From an uncultured Holophagaceae bacterium (lineage in GTDB: Bacteria > Acidobacteriota > Holophagae > Holophagales > Holophagaceae), in contig CAIMFT010000158.1 in NCBI GenBank assembly GCA_903840385.1, positions 1-64,000 on the forward strand: a DNA stretch of 64,000 nucleotides. Reading direction: 5' to 3'. Shown here piece after piece: positions 1 through 9,646 of the stretch. A program made the position numbers and the translations under genes. Below the pieces are notes generated by a model. The model was not told the DNA's origin and searched no databases. It saw only the letters and a list, made by a program, of their open reading frames with translations. Position 1 is the first letter of the stretch; each line of letters starts with the position of its first letter.

Positions 1-246
1 CTGCGGGAGAAGGCCATCGAGCGCTACGGCCTCACCCGCTGTGCCATCCACCACCGCCTCGGTGTGGTGCCCCTCACCGAGGCGGCTGTCATCGTGGCCA
101 CCAGCAGCGCCCACCGCGCCGAGAGCTTTCAGGCCGCCGCCTGGGTCATGGACGAGATCAAGCAGCGCGTGCCCATCTGGAAGCGCGAGAAGTATCGGGA
201 TGGGTCCGAGAGCTGGGTGGAGTGCACCCACCGGTTTCAGATGTAG
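1..246 (+). CDS. moaE: Molybdopterin synthase catalytic subunit MoaE (C-terminal part, truncated by window start)
   Basis: Open from base 1: LREKAIERYGLTRCAIHHRLGVVPLTEAAVIVATSSAHRAESFQAAAWVMDEIKQRVPIWKREKY...W, typical MoaE C-terminus. Confidence 0.9.
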   Translation: MREKAIERYGLTRCAIHHRLGVVPLTEAAVIVATSSAHRAESFQAAAWVMDEIKQRVPIWKREKYRDGSESWVECTHRFQM

Positions 247-276
247 CTGCGGCTTCGGCTCCGAGTCTATGTTCGC

Positions 277-309
277 CACACCGCAAACCGCGCAGCGGTT
301 TGCGGTGTG
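277..309. terminator. Hairpin terminator-like inverted repeat after moaE
   Basis: CACACCGCAAACCGC-GCA-GCGGTTTGCGGTGTG, 15-bp perfect stem. Confidence 0.6.
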
Positions 310-686
310 AGCTTCGCTCTGATTAATTCTTAAGTGATTCGATTTTATGTATTGACAATCTCTCTTCTGAACGGAAGATGGGTGTGTCGGGCCGTCTGCC
401 CACTCGCTCTGGAGTCCCTCTTGCGCTGCCTGTGCTGCTGTTGATGCCTCTGGGACCCCCGGGGCCTAGCTGTCGTTGCAGGGCAAGCACCACGGCCAAG
501 GACCTCGCATTTATTGCCTTAGGGGTCGGATATGGTCTCTGGCGACTCGCAAGTAATGTATAGATATCGTCTTTTGATATATAAAATCGCTTAAGAAATA
601 AATGGACGAAATGGGAACCTCGACTATTATTTCGTCACTTGGTCCCCCACAGTCCATCCAGTGACACTGAGTCTCAATCAGTAACA

Positions 687-696
687 CCCCCCCCCC
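687..696. repeat. Homopolymeric C10 tract upstream of TonB-dependent receptor
   Basis: gtaaCaCCCCCCCCCCgaat read directly. Confidence 0.9.
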
Positions 697-736
697 GAAT
701 CAGCGGCGACCGCCGCTCCTCATGAAGGAGTCCCTC

Positions 737-3700
737 ATGTACCTCTCACCCTCCAGGATGGCCCGCACAACGGCCCTCCTTGTGGCGATGGGCGCTACGC
801 TCACCGCCGCTGGTGACGGTGGCATCGCCGTCACTGTGAACAGCACCGCAGGCGCTCCTGTTGCGGGCGCCGTGGTCACGATCTCCAGCGCCACCCAGAT
901 CGGTGGTGCCCGCTCCGAGGTCACGGACGCCCAGGGCAAGGCCCGCTTCCTGCGCCTGACCCCTGGCCGCTTCAAGATCACCGTCACGGCCAAGGACCAC
1001 CAGGCCGCCACCATCGAGAAGGTGGACGTGCTGGTGGACCAGACCCAGAGCGTGAACGCCCGGATCGCCCCCGTCGGGGCGGCCATCGTGGAAGTGGTCA
1101 GCTCGGTCTCTGCGGTGGACATGTCCACCATCACGGCCGGCACCCAGATCACCCAGGAAGAGCTCTCCAGCCTGCCCATTGCCCGCAACCAGCTGGCCAC
1201 CATCACCCTGGCCCCCGGTGTCATCAGTGTGGGTGGCAACCCCTCCCTGGCGGCCGGCCTGAACCGCGATAACTTCGGCAACAACGGTGCCCGCAACAAC
1301 ACCTACATGGTGGACGGCGTGGACGTGACCAGCCCCGAGGCTGGCACCTACCGCACCACCATCGCCCCGGAGCTCATCTCCACCCAGGACATCAAGACCG
1401 GCGCCATCACGGCGGAGTACACCGCCCGCGCCGGCCTGTTCTCCAACGTGACCACCATCTCCGGCTCCAACGAGTACACCGGCGGCCTCACCACCGCCTA
1501 CCGCAGCTCCTCCATGTGGAGCAAGGTCGGCATCAACCGCCTCACGGTGGTGCCCTCCCAGCTCCTGGACCAGACCCTCTTCTACTCTGGCCCGATCCTG
1601 AAGGACACCCTCTGGTTCGTGGCCTCGGCCCAGAAGGTCAAGGAGACCGGCGAGATCACCGTGGATCCCACCGCCACCCTGACGCCCGGAGAGACCCGGA
1701 CTGCCACGATCAACGACGAGCAGCGCTACTTCTTCAAGCTGACCTACGCCCCCGCCCCCGGCCACACCGTGGTAGCGGGCGTCAGTCGCAACCCAGGCAA
1801 GTTCAACAACCTCAGCAACCCGGTCACGCCCACCTTCTGGGCCACCCAGACGGAGCGGGGCGGCAACAACTACAACCTGTCCTACACCTGGCAGGAGTCC
1901 AAGTGGATCCTGGACGCCCGCTTCCTGCGCCATGAGGAAGCTGACACGACCCTGGCCGCCTACTCCTCTGCTGGCCCCAACATCACCCTGGAGACGGACA
2001 ACACCGCTGGCGCCGTGCCAGCCATTCAGCGCTCCTTCGGCAACAGCTCCGCCGGCACGGGCCGCAAGTACACGGTCGACAATGGCCGGGTGGACCTGAC
2101 CTATCTCTTCGACGGAGCTGGCACCCACACCCTGAAGCTGGGCCTGCAGACGGGCAAGTCTCAGCTCGCCCAGTCCATCTTCATCTCCGGGGGCTCCTTC
2201 TACGACAACCTCAGCGCAGTGGGCAACGTGGCCGCCAACGGCGGACCCACCTTCGCCTACGCCAACCTGAACTACAACGGCTTCGTCCCGGGCACCGGCA
2301 GCCGCATGGTCTCCGCCATCAACAACCAGAGCGCCTACGCCACCGTGAAGACCCTGCTGGACACCAACCACGACGGCACGGTGGATCAGACCGAGCTGGG
2401 TGCCTACCGGTTCAATGAGCTCTACGATCCTGCCCGTCCCTACCTTGGCTACTACGGCTACCGCCGGGCTCTGGCCTCCCAGGCCACCTCGGTGCCCAAG
2501 CTGGAGACCCAGGGCGGCTATGTCCAGGACTCCTGGCAGATCGACCACTTCACCTTCACCCCTGGCATTCGCTTCGACAGCTACGAGTACAAGGCTGACA
2601 ACGGCCAGAGCCTCTTCAAGACCGGCCTCAACTGGGCACCCCGCATCGGCCTGACCTGGGATGTGAACGGTGATGGCCGCACCAAGGCCTACGCCTATGC
2701 CGGCCGCTACATCGATCCCATCAAGCTGGACATGGTGCGCTTCACCGGCAGCCTCACCAGCTCGGTGCAGACCGAGGACATCCGCATCGGCGGTGTGTGG
2801 GTGACGGAAAACACCCGCGGCGGCAGCAAGGTCGTGGACGCGGTCTTCGCCGATAGCTTCAAGCTCCCCAAGACCGACGAGCTGCGGGTCGGCCTGGCTC
2901 GGGACTTCGGCAACAACTGGTCCATCGAAGGCACCTACACCTACCGCCGGGACTTCGACATCGTCGAGGACTGGGATCCCACCCTCTACACCGATGCCAG
3001 TGCGCTGGAGGCTGAGGCCCGCTCGATCTGGACCCTCGCCAACGGCAACACGGCGGCTGGCATTGCCAAGGCCGTGGCGGCCTTCCGCGGCCTGGTCATC
3101 GATCCCAGCTACTTTGCGGGCGGTGGCTTCACGGGGGCCCAGAACGTGGCCCGCGTGAACGCCGGCACCCTCAACTTCGTGCTGGCCAACCTCCCCGGCG
3201 GCTTCCGCGTCTTCAACAGCTTCGACCTGACGCTGACCAAGAAGTACTCGGATCACTGGGGCGGCTTTGCCACCTACACGCGCACCCGGGCCACCGGCAA
3301 CACCAACAGCTCTGGCAATGCCGACTTCCAGGGTGACCTGGCCCGCTTCGACCCCCGCCTGGCCTACAACAACGGCGCCCTCGAGGGCTCCGTGGACTGG
3401 ATGGGCAAGGGCTACGGCTACTACAAGTGGGACAGCGGCCTGCTGATCGGTGCCACCTACAACGTGGTCTCCGGCTACCACTACACCTCGAACGCCCAGA
3501 TCCTCTCGACCCGCCTCCTGGTGAAGCCGCCCACGGACGCCAACCTCATCAACACCGAGACCCTGGGCTCCGCCATGAGTCCCCGCTACGACACGATGGA
3601 TGTCCACGTCCAGTTCGACTTCAAGGCCTTCGGCAAGATCAGGCCTTCCGTCAGCCTGGATGTCTTCAACTTCTTCAACCGGCAGTCGGTGACGGACCTC

Positions 3701-3802
3701 GCCGCGGTCAGCAACTTCCCCGTGAGCGGGAAGGCCGTGGGCGAAGCCTACGGCTGGATTCCGCCCCGCCGCTACAACCTGGGCGTGAAGATTCTCTTCT
3801 AG
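737..3802 (+). CDS. TonB-dependent receptor, Oar-like, with N-terminal carboxypeptidase-regulatory-like domain
   Basis: 1026-aa ORF (722 start possible; 737 ATG has AAGGAG upstream); signal peptide, GAAVTI..ARF regulatory-like domain, plug motif NNTYMVDGVDVT, C-terminal RRYNLGVKILF. Confidence 0.88.
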   Translation: MYLSPSRMARTTALLVAMGATLTAAGDGGIAVTVNSTAGAPVAGAVVTISSATQIGGARSEVTDAQGKARFLRLTPGRFKITVTAKDHQAATIEKVDVLVDQTQSVNARIAPVGAAIVEVVSSVSAVDMSTITAGTQITQEELSSLPIARNQLATITLAPGVISVGGNPSLAAGLNRDNFGNNGARNNTYMVDGVDVTSPEAGTYRTTIAPELISTQDIKTGAITAEYTARAGLFSNVTTISGSNEYTGGLTTAYRSSSMWSKVGINRLTVVPSQLLDQTLFYSGPILKDTLWFVASAQKVKETGEITVDPTATLTPGETRTATINDEQRYFFKLTYAPAPGHTVVAGVSRNPGKFNNLSNPVTPTFWATQTERGGNNYNLSYTWQESKWILDARFLRHEEADTTLAAYSSAGPNITLETDNTAGAVPAIQRSFGNSSAGTGRKYTVDNGRVDLTYLFDGAGTHTLKLGLQTGKSQLAQSIFISGGSFYDNLSAVGNVAANGGPTFAYANLNYNGFVPGTGSRMVSAINNQSAYATVKTLLDTNHDGTVDQTELGAYRFNELYDPARPYLGYYGYRRALASQATSVPKLETQGGYVQDSWQIDHFTFTPGIRFDSYEYKADNGQSLFKTGLNWAPRIGLTWDVNGDGRTKAYAYAGRYIDPIKLDMVRFTGSLTSSVQTEDIRIGGVWVTENTRGGSKVVDAVFADSFKLPKTDELRVGLARDFGNNWSIEGTYTYRRDFDIVEDWDPTLYTDASALEAEARSIWTLANGNTAAGIAKAVAAFRGLVIDPSYFAGGGFTGAQNVARVNAGTLNFVLANLPGGFRVFNSFDLTLTKKYSDHWGGFATYTRTRATGNTNSSGNADFQGDLARFDPRLAYNNGALEGSVDWMGKGYGYYKWDSGLLIGATYNVVSGYHYTSNAQILSTRLLVKPPTDANLINTETLGSAMSPRYDTMDVHVQFDFKAFGKIRPSVSLDVFNFFNRQSVTDLAAVSNFPVSGKAVGEAYGWIPPRRYNLGVKILF

Positions 3803-3821
3803 CCTTGGGCCCAAACATAAA

Positions 3822-3851
3822 GAAGGGGAGGCTCCGGCCTCCCTTTTTTTT
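3822..3851 (+). terminator. Rho-independent terminator
   Basis: GGGAGGC-TCCG-GCCTCCC followed by T8. Confidence 0.85.
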
Positions 3852-3891
3852 GGCTTCGTCCCCCGCCGGAACCAGCGGATCATTCCCGCAG

Positions 3892-5115
3892 ATGATTCCC
3901 TACCTCCGTGCTGTTTCCTCGGACCTGCGTGGGCTGGCACGGCTGGCTGTGGAGGGGACTGTCGGCGTGACCGACCTGGTGGAGTCCATGCACGAGGGCA
4001 TCCAGCATCCGCTGTCGGCGGGCAAGCCCCGCCATGCGGTGGGGGGCCGGGGCCTCAGTGGGCTGGTCTATGGGACCATCCGCGCCCTGACCCGGACCGT
4101 GGGCCTTGGGGTGGAGGCGGCCCTGGCGCCCCTGGACACGCTGGAGGGGGCACCGCTGCCCTCGCCCCAGCGCGAGACCCTGCTGGCGGCCCTGAACGGC
4201 GTGCTGGGTGATCACCTCGCCGCCACAGGCAACCCCCTGGCCACGCCCATGCGCCTGTACCACGCGGGCCTGCCCCTGGTCTTGGAGGCCGCCGCCCTTC
4301 GCGCCGCCCTACCCAAGCCTGGCACCCACCTGCTGGTTCTGATTCATGGGCTGTGCCACAACGAGCGGCAGTGGGGCCAGAGTGGGTTCGATCACGGGGT
4401 GGCCCTGGCCCGGGACCTGGGCTGCACGGTGCTCTACCTGCGCTACAACACGGGCCTGCACATCTCCACCAATGGGAAGGCCCTGGCCGACCTGCTGGAG
4501 ACCCTGCTCACCCAGTGGCCGGAGCCTGTGGCCCGCCTGGACCTCCTCGCCCACAGCATGGGCGGTCTGGTGGCCCGCAGCGCCTGCCACCAGGCCCAGG
4601 TGGCCGGGCTGGCCTGGCCAGCCACCCTGCGCCACCTCGTCTTCCTGGGCACCCCCCACCATGGGGCCCCCCTGGAGCGGTGGGGGCACTGGTTCGAGCG
4701 GGTCCTGGAGGCCAGCCCTTTCGCCAGCCCCTTGGCGCGCCTGGGCAAGGTCCGCAGCGCCGGCATCACCGACCTGCGCTACGGCAACCTCCTGGAGGCG
4801 GACTGGCAGGGCCAGGACCCCCACGCCGAGGGCAAGGACCGGCGCGTGCCGGTGCCCCTTCCCGCCGGGGTGCGCTGCTGCGCCGTGGCGGGGACAGCGG
4901 GAGCGGATGCCGACTCCTGGAAGGGCCGCCTGTGGGGCGACGGCCTCGTCTCCGTGGACAGCGCCCTCGGCCGTCACCCGGACCCCCAGCACGACCTGGC
5001 CTTTCCTGAGAACCAAACCTGGACCGGCCAAGGCCTGGGCCACCTGGACCTGCTGACCCGGCCGGAAGTGTATGCGCAGGTTCGGAGATGGCTGGAGGGG
5101 GCGGGGACGGGATGA
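3892..5115 (+). CDS. Alpha/beta hydrolase (PGAP1/lipase-like)
   Basis: LVLIHGLCHNERQW and nucleophile elbow LLAHSMGGLVAR; start at 3892 MIPYLRAVSS preferred over upstream ORF start 3427. Confidence 0.8.
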   Translation: MIPYLRAVSSDLRGLARLAVEGTVGVTDLVESMHEGIQHPLSAGKPRHAVGGRGLSGLVYGTIRALTRTVGLGVEAALAPLDTLEGAPLPSPQRETLLAALNGVLGDHLAATGNPLATPMRLYHAGLPLVLEAAALRAALPKPGTHLLVLIHGLCHNERQWGQSGFDHGVALARDLGCTVLYLRYNTGLHISTNGKALADLLETLLTQWPEPVARLDLLAHSMGGLVARSACHQAQVAGLAWPATLRHLVFLGTPHHGAPLERWGHWFERVLEASPFASPLARLGKVRSAGITDLRYGNLLEADWQGQDPHAEGKDRRVPVPLPAGVRCCAVAGTAGADADSWKGRLWGDGLVSVDSALGRHPDPQHDLAFPENQTWTGQGLGHLDLLTRPEVYAQVRRWLEGAGTG

Positions 5116-5202
5116 ACTAGGCCCCCTAACCAGGTAGTTTTAAAATCGCAGGTTGTATTTCGCTAAATTTTCGCCATACTTGGATCCCCTCTGGAGGTTC
5201 TG

Positions 5203-6354
5203 GTGCTGGCGATGTGGGTTCCTGAGCTGCCGTTCCAGCTGGCCTGCGGGCGGGATGGGGCCCTGCGGGAGCGGCCCCTGGCCTTCCTGAACCCGGAGAC
5301 GCCCCGCACCCCCAGCCTCTGGTTTGTGAACCGCCTGGGCCGCGCCGAGGGCCTGGCGCCGGGCCTGCCGCTGGACCAGGCCCTGCGGACCCTGCCGAGC
5401 CTGCGGGTGCTGGACCCGGCCCCCCAGGTCTGGTGGGAGGCCCAGGTCTCCCTGGGGGACTTCCTGCAGCAGTGGACCCCCCAGGGGCAGCTGCTGCGGC
5501 TGGGGGAGGCCCTGGTGGAGCTGCAGGGCACCCAGGGGCTCTTCGGGCCCCTGCCAGACACTGCCGAGCGCATCCGCCAGGAGCTGAGCCGGCGGCATGG
5601 CTGGGAGGGCCATGGGGGGCTGTCCCTGAGCGCCACCGCCGCCCAGTTCGCCGCCCGCACCGAGCATGGGCTGGCCTGCGTGGGGGAGGGGGCTGAGGCC
5701 GTCTTCCTGGCCCCCCAGCCCCTGGTCCGCCTGGCCGACCTGGCCCCGCGCCTGCGGGAGCGCCTGCACCGCCTGGGGCTGCGGTCTTTCGGCGACCTGC
5801 AGCCCGTGCCCCTGCCCGTGCTGGTGGAGCTGACGAACCCCAAGCTGGCGCCGGACCTGCGGGCCCGGGTGCGGGGCGAGGACCGGCCCCGCCTGCCCCT
5901 GCTGGCGGAGCGCCCGGGCCACGCCCGCCACGGCTGGCGCCTCCAGCCCCCCTGCCTCCCCGAGGAGGCGGGCCTCGCCGCTCGCTGCCTCCACTGGCTC
6001 TGGTCCGATCCCCGCAGCCCCCGCCGCCTGGCCCTCCGCTGGTGGGATGTGGATGGGGAGCTGCACAGCTGGCGGGCCGCCTCGGAGGACCTGGCGGCGC
6101 CGCCCCTGGCCCTGGCCCGCCGCATCCAGGAGGCCTTCCTGGCGGGGGCCACCCGCCGGGTGCTGGTGCGGGAGGCGGAGCTGCGCCTGGCCTGGGGCCT
6201 GGGGCAGGAGCGGGCGCTCTTCCAGGACCCCCTGCAGGCCCGCCTCGACCGCCTGGAGCCCGTCCTGGCCCGCCTCCGCCGCCGCTTCCCCGACCAGGCC
6301 ATCCTCCCGGGCTGGGCCGGACGGGGTGACACGACGCTTGAAACAAGCCAATAA
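5203..6354 (+). CDS. imuB: ImuB-like Y-family DNA polymerase homologue
   Basis: MLAMWVPELPFQLACGRDGALRERPLAFL... Y-family/ImuB-like; immediately upstream of dnaE2-like gene. Confidence 0.72.
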   Translation: MLAMWVPELPFQLACGRDGALRERPLAFLNPETPRTPSLWFVNRLGRAEGLAPGLPLDQALRTLPSLRVLDPAPQVWWEAQVSLGDFLQQWTPQGQLLRLGEALVELQGTQGLFGPLPDTAERIRQELSRRHGWEGHGGLSLSATAAQFAARTEHGLACVGEGAEAVFLAPQPLVRLADLAPRLRERLHRLGLRSFGDLQPVPLPVLVELTNPKLAPDLRARVRGEDRPRLPLLAERPGHARHGWRLQPPCLPEEAGLAARCLHWLWSDPRSPRRLALRWWDVDGELHSWRAASEDLAAPPLALARRIQEAFLAGATRRVLVREAELRLAWGLGQERALFQDPLQARLDRLEPVLARLRRRFPDQAILPGWAGRGDTTLETSQ

Positions 6355-6359
6355 AAGCC

Positions 6360-9284
6360 ATGTTCGCCCTCGGCATCTCCGACTTCAGCACCGGTGAAGG
6401 TGTGTACCAGACTTCCCAGCTGCTGCGGGTGGCCCGGGGCTTGGGCTACCGGGACCTGGTCTGCTGGGACCGGGGCACGGCGGCCTACCCGAAGCTGCGG
6501 GAGAGCCTGGCCTGGTTCCACCGCTCCCGGGAGCTGGAGGGTCTGCCCCCGGACCCGGCCTGGACGGGCTTCCGCCTGCACCTGGGCTGTCGCTTCAGCT
6601 GGCGGGGCCACGGCTACGGTGCCATCCCCAGTACCGATGCCGGCCACGGCGCCCTGAACCGCCTGCTGTCGGCCCAGGCCCACGGGGCGCGGCCGGAGCT
6701 GGCGGTGCCGGGCCTGGGGGTTGGCGAGCCGCCCCGGGACTGCCTGCTGCTGGCGGAGGACCGGGCGGGCCTGGACGCCCTGCTGCGGGAGGGCTTCGAG
6801 GCGGCGCTGCTGGGTCATCCCCTGCGGGTGCAGGAGGCCCGGGCCGCCCTGGCCCAGGGCCTGACGGTGGTGGCCCCCCAGGTGCTGCGCTTCCGCACGC
6901 CTGAGGGCCTGGCGCTGCACCGCCTCAAGCGGGCCATCGCCGGGCAGTCCACCCTGGTGCGCACCGAGAGCCTGTGGGCCCCCGCCGAGGCTGCCGTGCC
7001 CCGGGCCGAGTGGGAGGCGCGCTTCCCCGCCGCCGAGCCCGCCGTGGCCCGGAGCACCGCCGCCCTGCTGGCGCGCCTGGGGGACTGGGCCATCCCCTGG
7101 GGCACGTGGGTGGTGGCCCGCCCCCTGGGCCTCGAGGACGCCGACCTGGACGCCCTGCTGCGGGAGCGGGCGCAGGCGGGTCTGGTGACCCGCTTCCTGC
7201 GGCCAAGCGGGGCGCACCTGGCCCGCCTGGACCAGGAGCTGGACCTCATCTCCCGCAAGGGCTTCGCCCGCTACTTCCTGCTGGTGCAGGACATCGTCCA
7301 GGCCCTGAAGCACGAGGGCATCCCCAGCCGCATCTGTGGGCGGGGCAGCGGGGCGGCCTCCCTGGTGGGCTATGCCCTGGACCTCAGCAACGTGGACCCC
7401 GTGGACACGAACCTGCTGTTCGAGCGCTTCCTCACCATGGAGCGGAAGGACCCGCCGGACATGGACATCGACTTCCCCTGGGATGAGCGGGACCGGGTCA
7501 TCCAGGCGGTCTTCGAGCGCTACGGCCGGGAGCGGGTGGCCATGGTGTCCAACCACACCTTCTTCAAGGCCAAGGGGGCCCTGCGGAGCGTGGCTCAGGC
7601 GCATGGGCGGCCCGCCAACGAGCTGAAGCAGCTGGCCCGGCTGGTGCGGGGCTGGGAAGGGGGGCTGGGCCGCGCCGGGGAGAACCCCGCCTGGGCGGTG
7701 CTCCTCCACCAGGCCGCGGCCCTGGAGGGCCACTTCCACCAGTTCTCCGTGCACCCCGGCGGCACCCTGGTGACGCCGGGGCCCCTGTGGTCCCACGTGG
7801 CCTTCCAGCCTGCTCCGGCCAAGGAGGGTGTGTCCATCACGGCCTGGGACAAGGATGGCGTGGAGAACTACGGCCTGGTGAAGATCGACCTGCTGGGCAA
7901 CCGCAGCCTCGCCGTGCTGCGGGATGCCTACGCCGTGCTGGGCGACGCCGTGCCCCGGGACCCCGGCACCCACTCCCGGAAGGACCCCGCCACCCAGGCC
8001 CTGCTGGCCCGGGGCGACAGCATCGGCGTCTTCTACGTGGAGAGCCCCGCCACCCGCCAGCTGCAGCAGCGGGTGGGGAAGGGCGACTTCGAGACCCTGG
8101 TGATCCACTCCAGCCTCATCCGCCCCGCTGCGCACCGCTGGGTGGACCGCTACGTGCGGCGCTCCCGGGGCGAGGAGGCCTGGACGCCCAGCGATCCGGT
8201 TTTTGGACAGTTGCTGTCGGAAAGCCACGGCGTGCTCGTCTATCAGGAGGATGTGCTGAAGGTGTGCGTGGCGCTGGCGGGGTGGACCCACCACGAGGCC
8301 GATCAGCTGCGCAAGCTGCTGGGCAAGCCCGGCTGCGAGGGGCGTCTGCCGGCCTTCGAGGCCCGCTTCCGGCGGGGCTGTGCGGACCGCGGGGTGCGTC
8401 CGGAGGTGGTGGAGGAGGCCTGGGACATGATCCGCACCTTCACGGGCTACTCCTTCTGCAAGCCGCACTCCGCCAGCTATGCCCAGGTGAGCTTCGAGAG
8501 CGCCTGGGTCAAGGCCCACCACCCGGCGGCGTTCTTCGCGGCGGTGATCACCAACCAGGGCGGCTTCTACCCGGCCATCGCCTACCTGGGGGACGCCCGC
8601 CGCCACCGCCTGGTGGTGCGGGGCCCGGATGTGAACGCCTCCGCCTGGCCCTTCACGGCCGAGGGCGAGCAGGGCCTGCGGGTGGGCCTCATGCAGGTGC
8701 ACAGCGCCCTGGAGAAGGAGGTCCGCGCCCTGCTGGAAGAGCGGGAGCGGCACGGCCCCTTCGTCAGCCTGGACGACCTGCTGGGCCGGGTGGCGCTATC
8801 GCTGCCTACTGCGGAGGCCCTCTGCGCCGCCGGGGCCTTTGACCGCTGGGCCCCGGACGGTGACCGCACCCGCCTGCTGTGGACCCGCCTGGGGGGCGTG
8901 CCACCGGGCGTGCGGCCGCGTCCCACGGACCCCTTCGACCGGGCCGACCTGGAGCTGGCCACCCTGGGCCTTACTCTGGAGCTCCATCCAGCTGCCTTGG
9001 CCCGGGTGCGGAAAGGCGGCGGGTCTGACCGCGCCGCCGATGCCGCGCAGCCCGGCCGCCGCCTGCAGTTCTGGGCCCTGGTGGTGGCCGATAAGGACGT
9101 GGCGACGGAAAAGGGCGAGCGCATGCAGTTCATCACTTTTGAAGATGAAACGGGCCTTTGCGAGGCGGTGGCCTTCCCAGATGTGCTCCGCCGCCGCCAG
9201 CGGCCCTTCCGGGTGGGGGACCTGGTCCCCGTGGCGGGCAAGAGCACCCTCCAGGATGGCCTTCCAGTGCTTGAAGTGGGCTGA
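6360..9284 (+). CDS. dnaE2: Error-prone DNA polymerase III alpha subunit (DnaE2 family)
   Basis: GRGSGAASLVGYALDLSNVDPV, DPPDMDIDFPWDERD catalytic motif, C-terminal OB fold; 5 bp after imuB stop. Confidence 0.88.
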   Translation: MFALGISDFSTGEGVYQTSQLLRVARGLGYRDLVCWDRGTAAYPKLRESLAWFHRSRELEGLPPDPAWTGFRLHLGCRFSWRGHGYGAIPSTDAGHGALNRLLSAQAHGARPELAVPGLGVGEPPRDCLLLAEDRAGLDALLREGFEAALLGHPLRVQEARAALAQGLTVVAPQVLRFRTPEGLALHRLKRAIAGQSTLVRTESLWAPAEAAVPRAEWEARFPAAEPAVARSTAALLARLGDWAIPWGTWVVARPLGLEDADLDALLRERAQAGLVTRFLRPSGAHLARLDQELDLISRKGFARYFLLVQDIVQALKHEGIPSRICGRGSGAASLVGYALDLSNVDPVDTNLLFERFLTMERKDPPDMDIDFPWDERDRVIQAVFERYGRERVAMVSNHTFFKAKGALRSVAQAHGRPANELKQLARLVRGWEGGLGRAGENPAWAVLLHQAAALEGHFHQFSVHPGGTLVTPGPLWSHVAFQPAPAKEGVSITAWDKDGVENYGLVKIDLLGNRSLAVLRDAYAVLGDAVPRDPGTHSRKDPATQALLARGDSIGVFYVESPATRQLQQRVGKGDFETLVIHSSLIRPAAHRWVDRYVRRSRGEEAWTPSDPVFGQLLSESHGVLVYQEDVLKVCVALAGWTHHEADQLRKLLGKPGCEGRLPAFEARFRRGCADRGVRPEVVEEAWDMIRTFTGYSFCKPHSASYAQVSFESAWVKAHHPAAFFAAVITNQGGFYPAIAYLGDARRHRLVVRGPDVNASAWPFTAEGEQGLRVGLMQVHSALEKEVRALLEERERHGPFVSLDDLLGRVALSLPTAEALCAAGAFDRWAPDGDRTRLLWTRLGGVPPGVRPRPTDPFDRADLELATLGLTLELHPAALARVRKGGGSDRAADAAQPGRRLQFWALVVADKDVATEKGERMQFITFEDETGLCEAVAFPDVLRRRQRPFRVGDLVPVAGKSTLQDGLPVLEVG

Positions 9285-9646
9285 TTTATCCCCAGGCGCA
9301 CCGGCGTAACTGCCTCGGAAATGTAGCAATACAGATGCGTTGCGTGTCCAGGAATACATCGAAAAGGAATTATGAAAAAACAATGATCAAACCGTAACAG
9401 GTTTAATTAAATCCTACCGATAACGTTCGATTGTAAGGAATTGCTAGAACCCTGCATTGTCAATCATAAGTCAAATTTAATTAGTAATTTGCATTGCTTG
9501 TTCAAGGTTGTATTGGTAGTAAAAAAAATACAAAACACCGATGAATCGATTGAAAAATTTACATAATGTCGAGATTTATTGTGTGGATAATGCGTCAAGG
9601 AATCCTGAGTCTATCCGAACTAAATTTATGGACGGAGGACCAAAAA

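Noticed and set aside
378-563. 61-aa ORF between moaE and the TonB receptor
   Set aside because: No convincing ribosome site and low-complexity Pro/Leu sequence; could be noise.
746-3940. 1064-aa antisense ORF opposite the TonB receptor (minus strand)
   Set aside because: High-GC codon bias leaves the opposite strand open; composition is His/Gly/Val-rich with no recognisable domain, and the + strand product is clearly a TonB receptor.
5163-8753. 1196-aa minus-strand ORF opposite imuB-dnaE2
   Set aside because: Low-complexity translation mirroring the sense codons; the sense strand has clear polymerase motifs.
351-9464. ATTGACAAT at 351-359 and its reverse complement at 9456-9464 as a shared operator
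   Set aside because: A 9-mer is too short to be significant in 64 kb, and the motif also resembles a generic -35 element.
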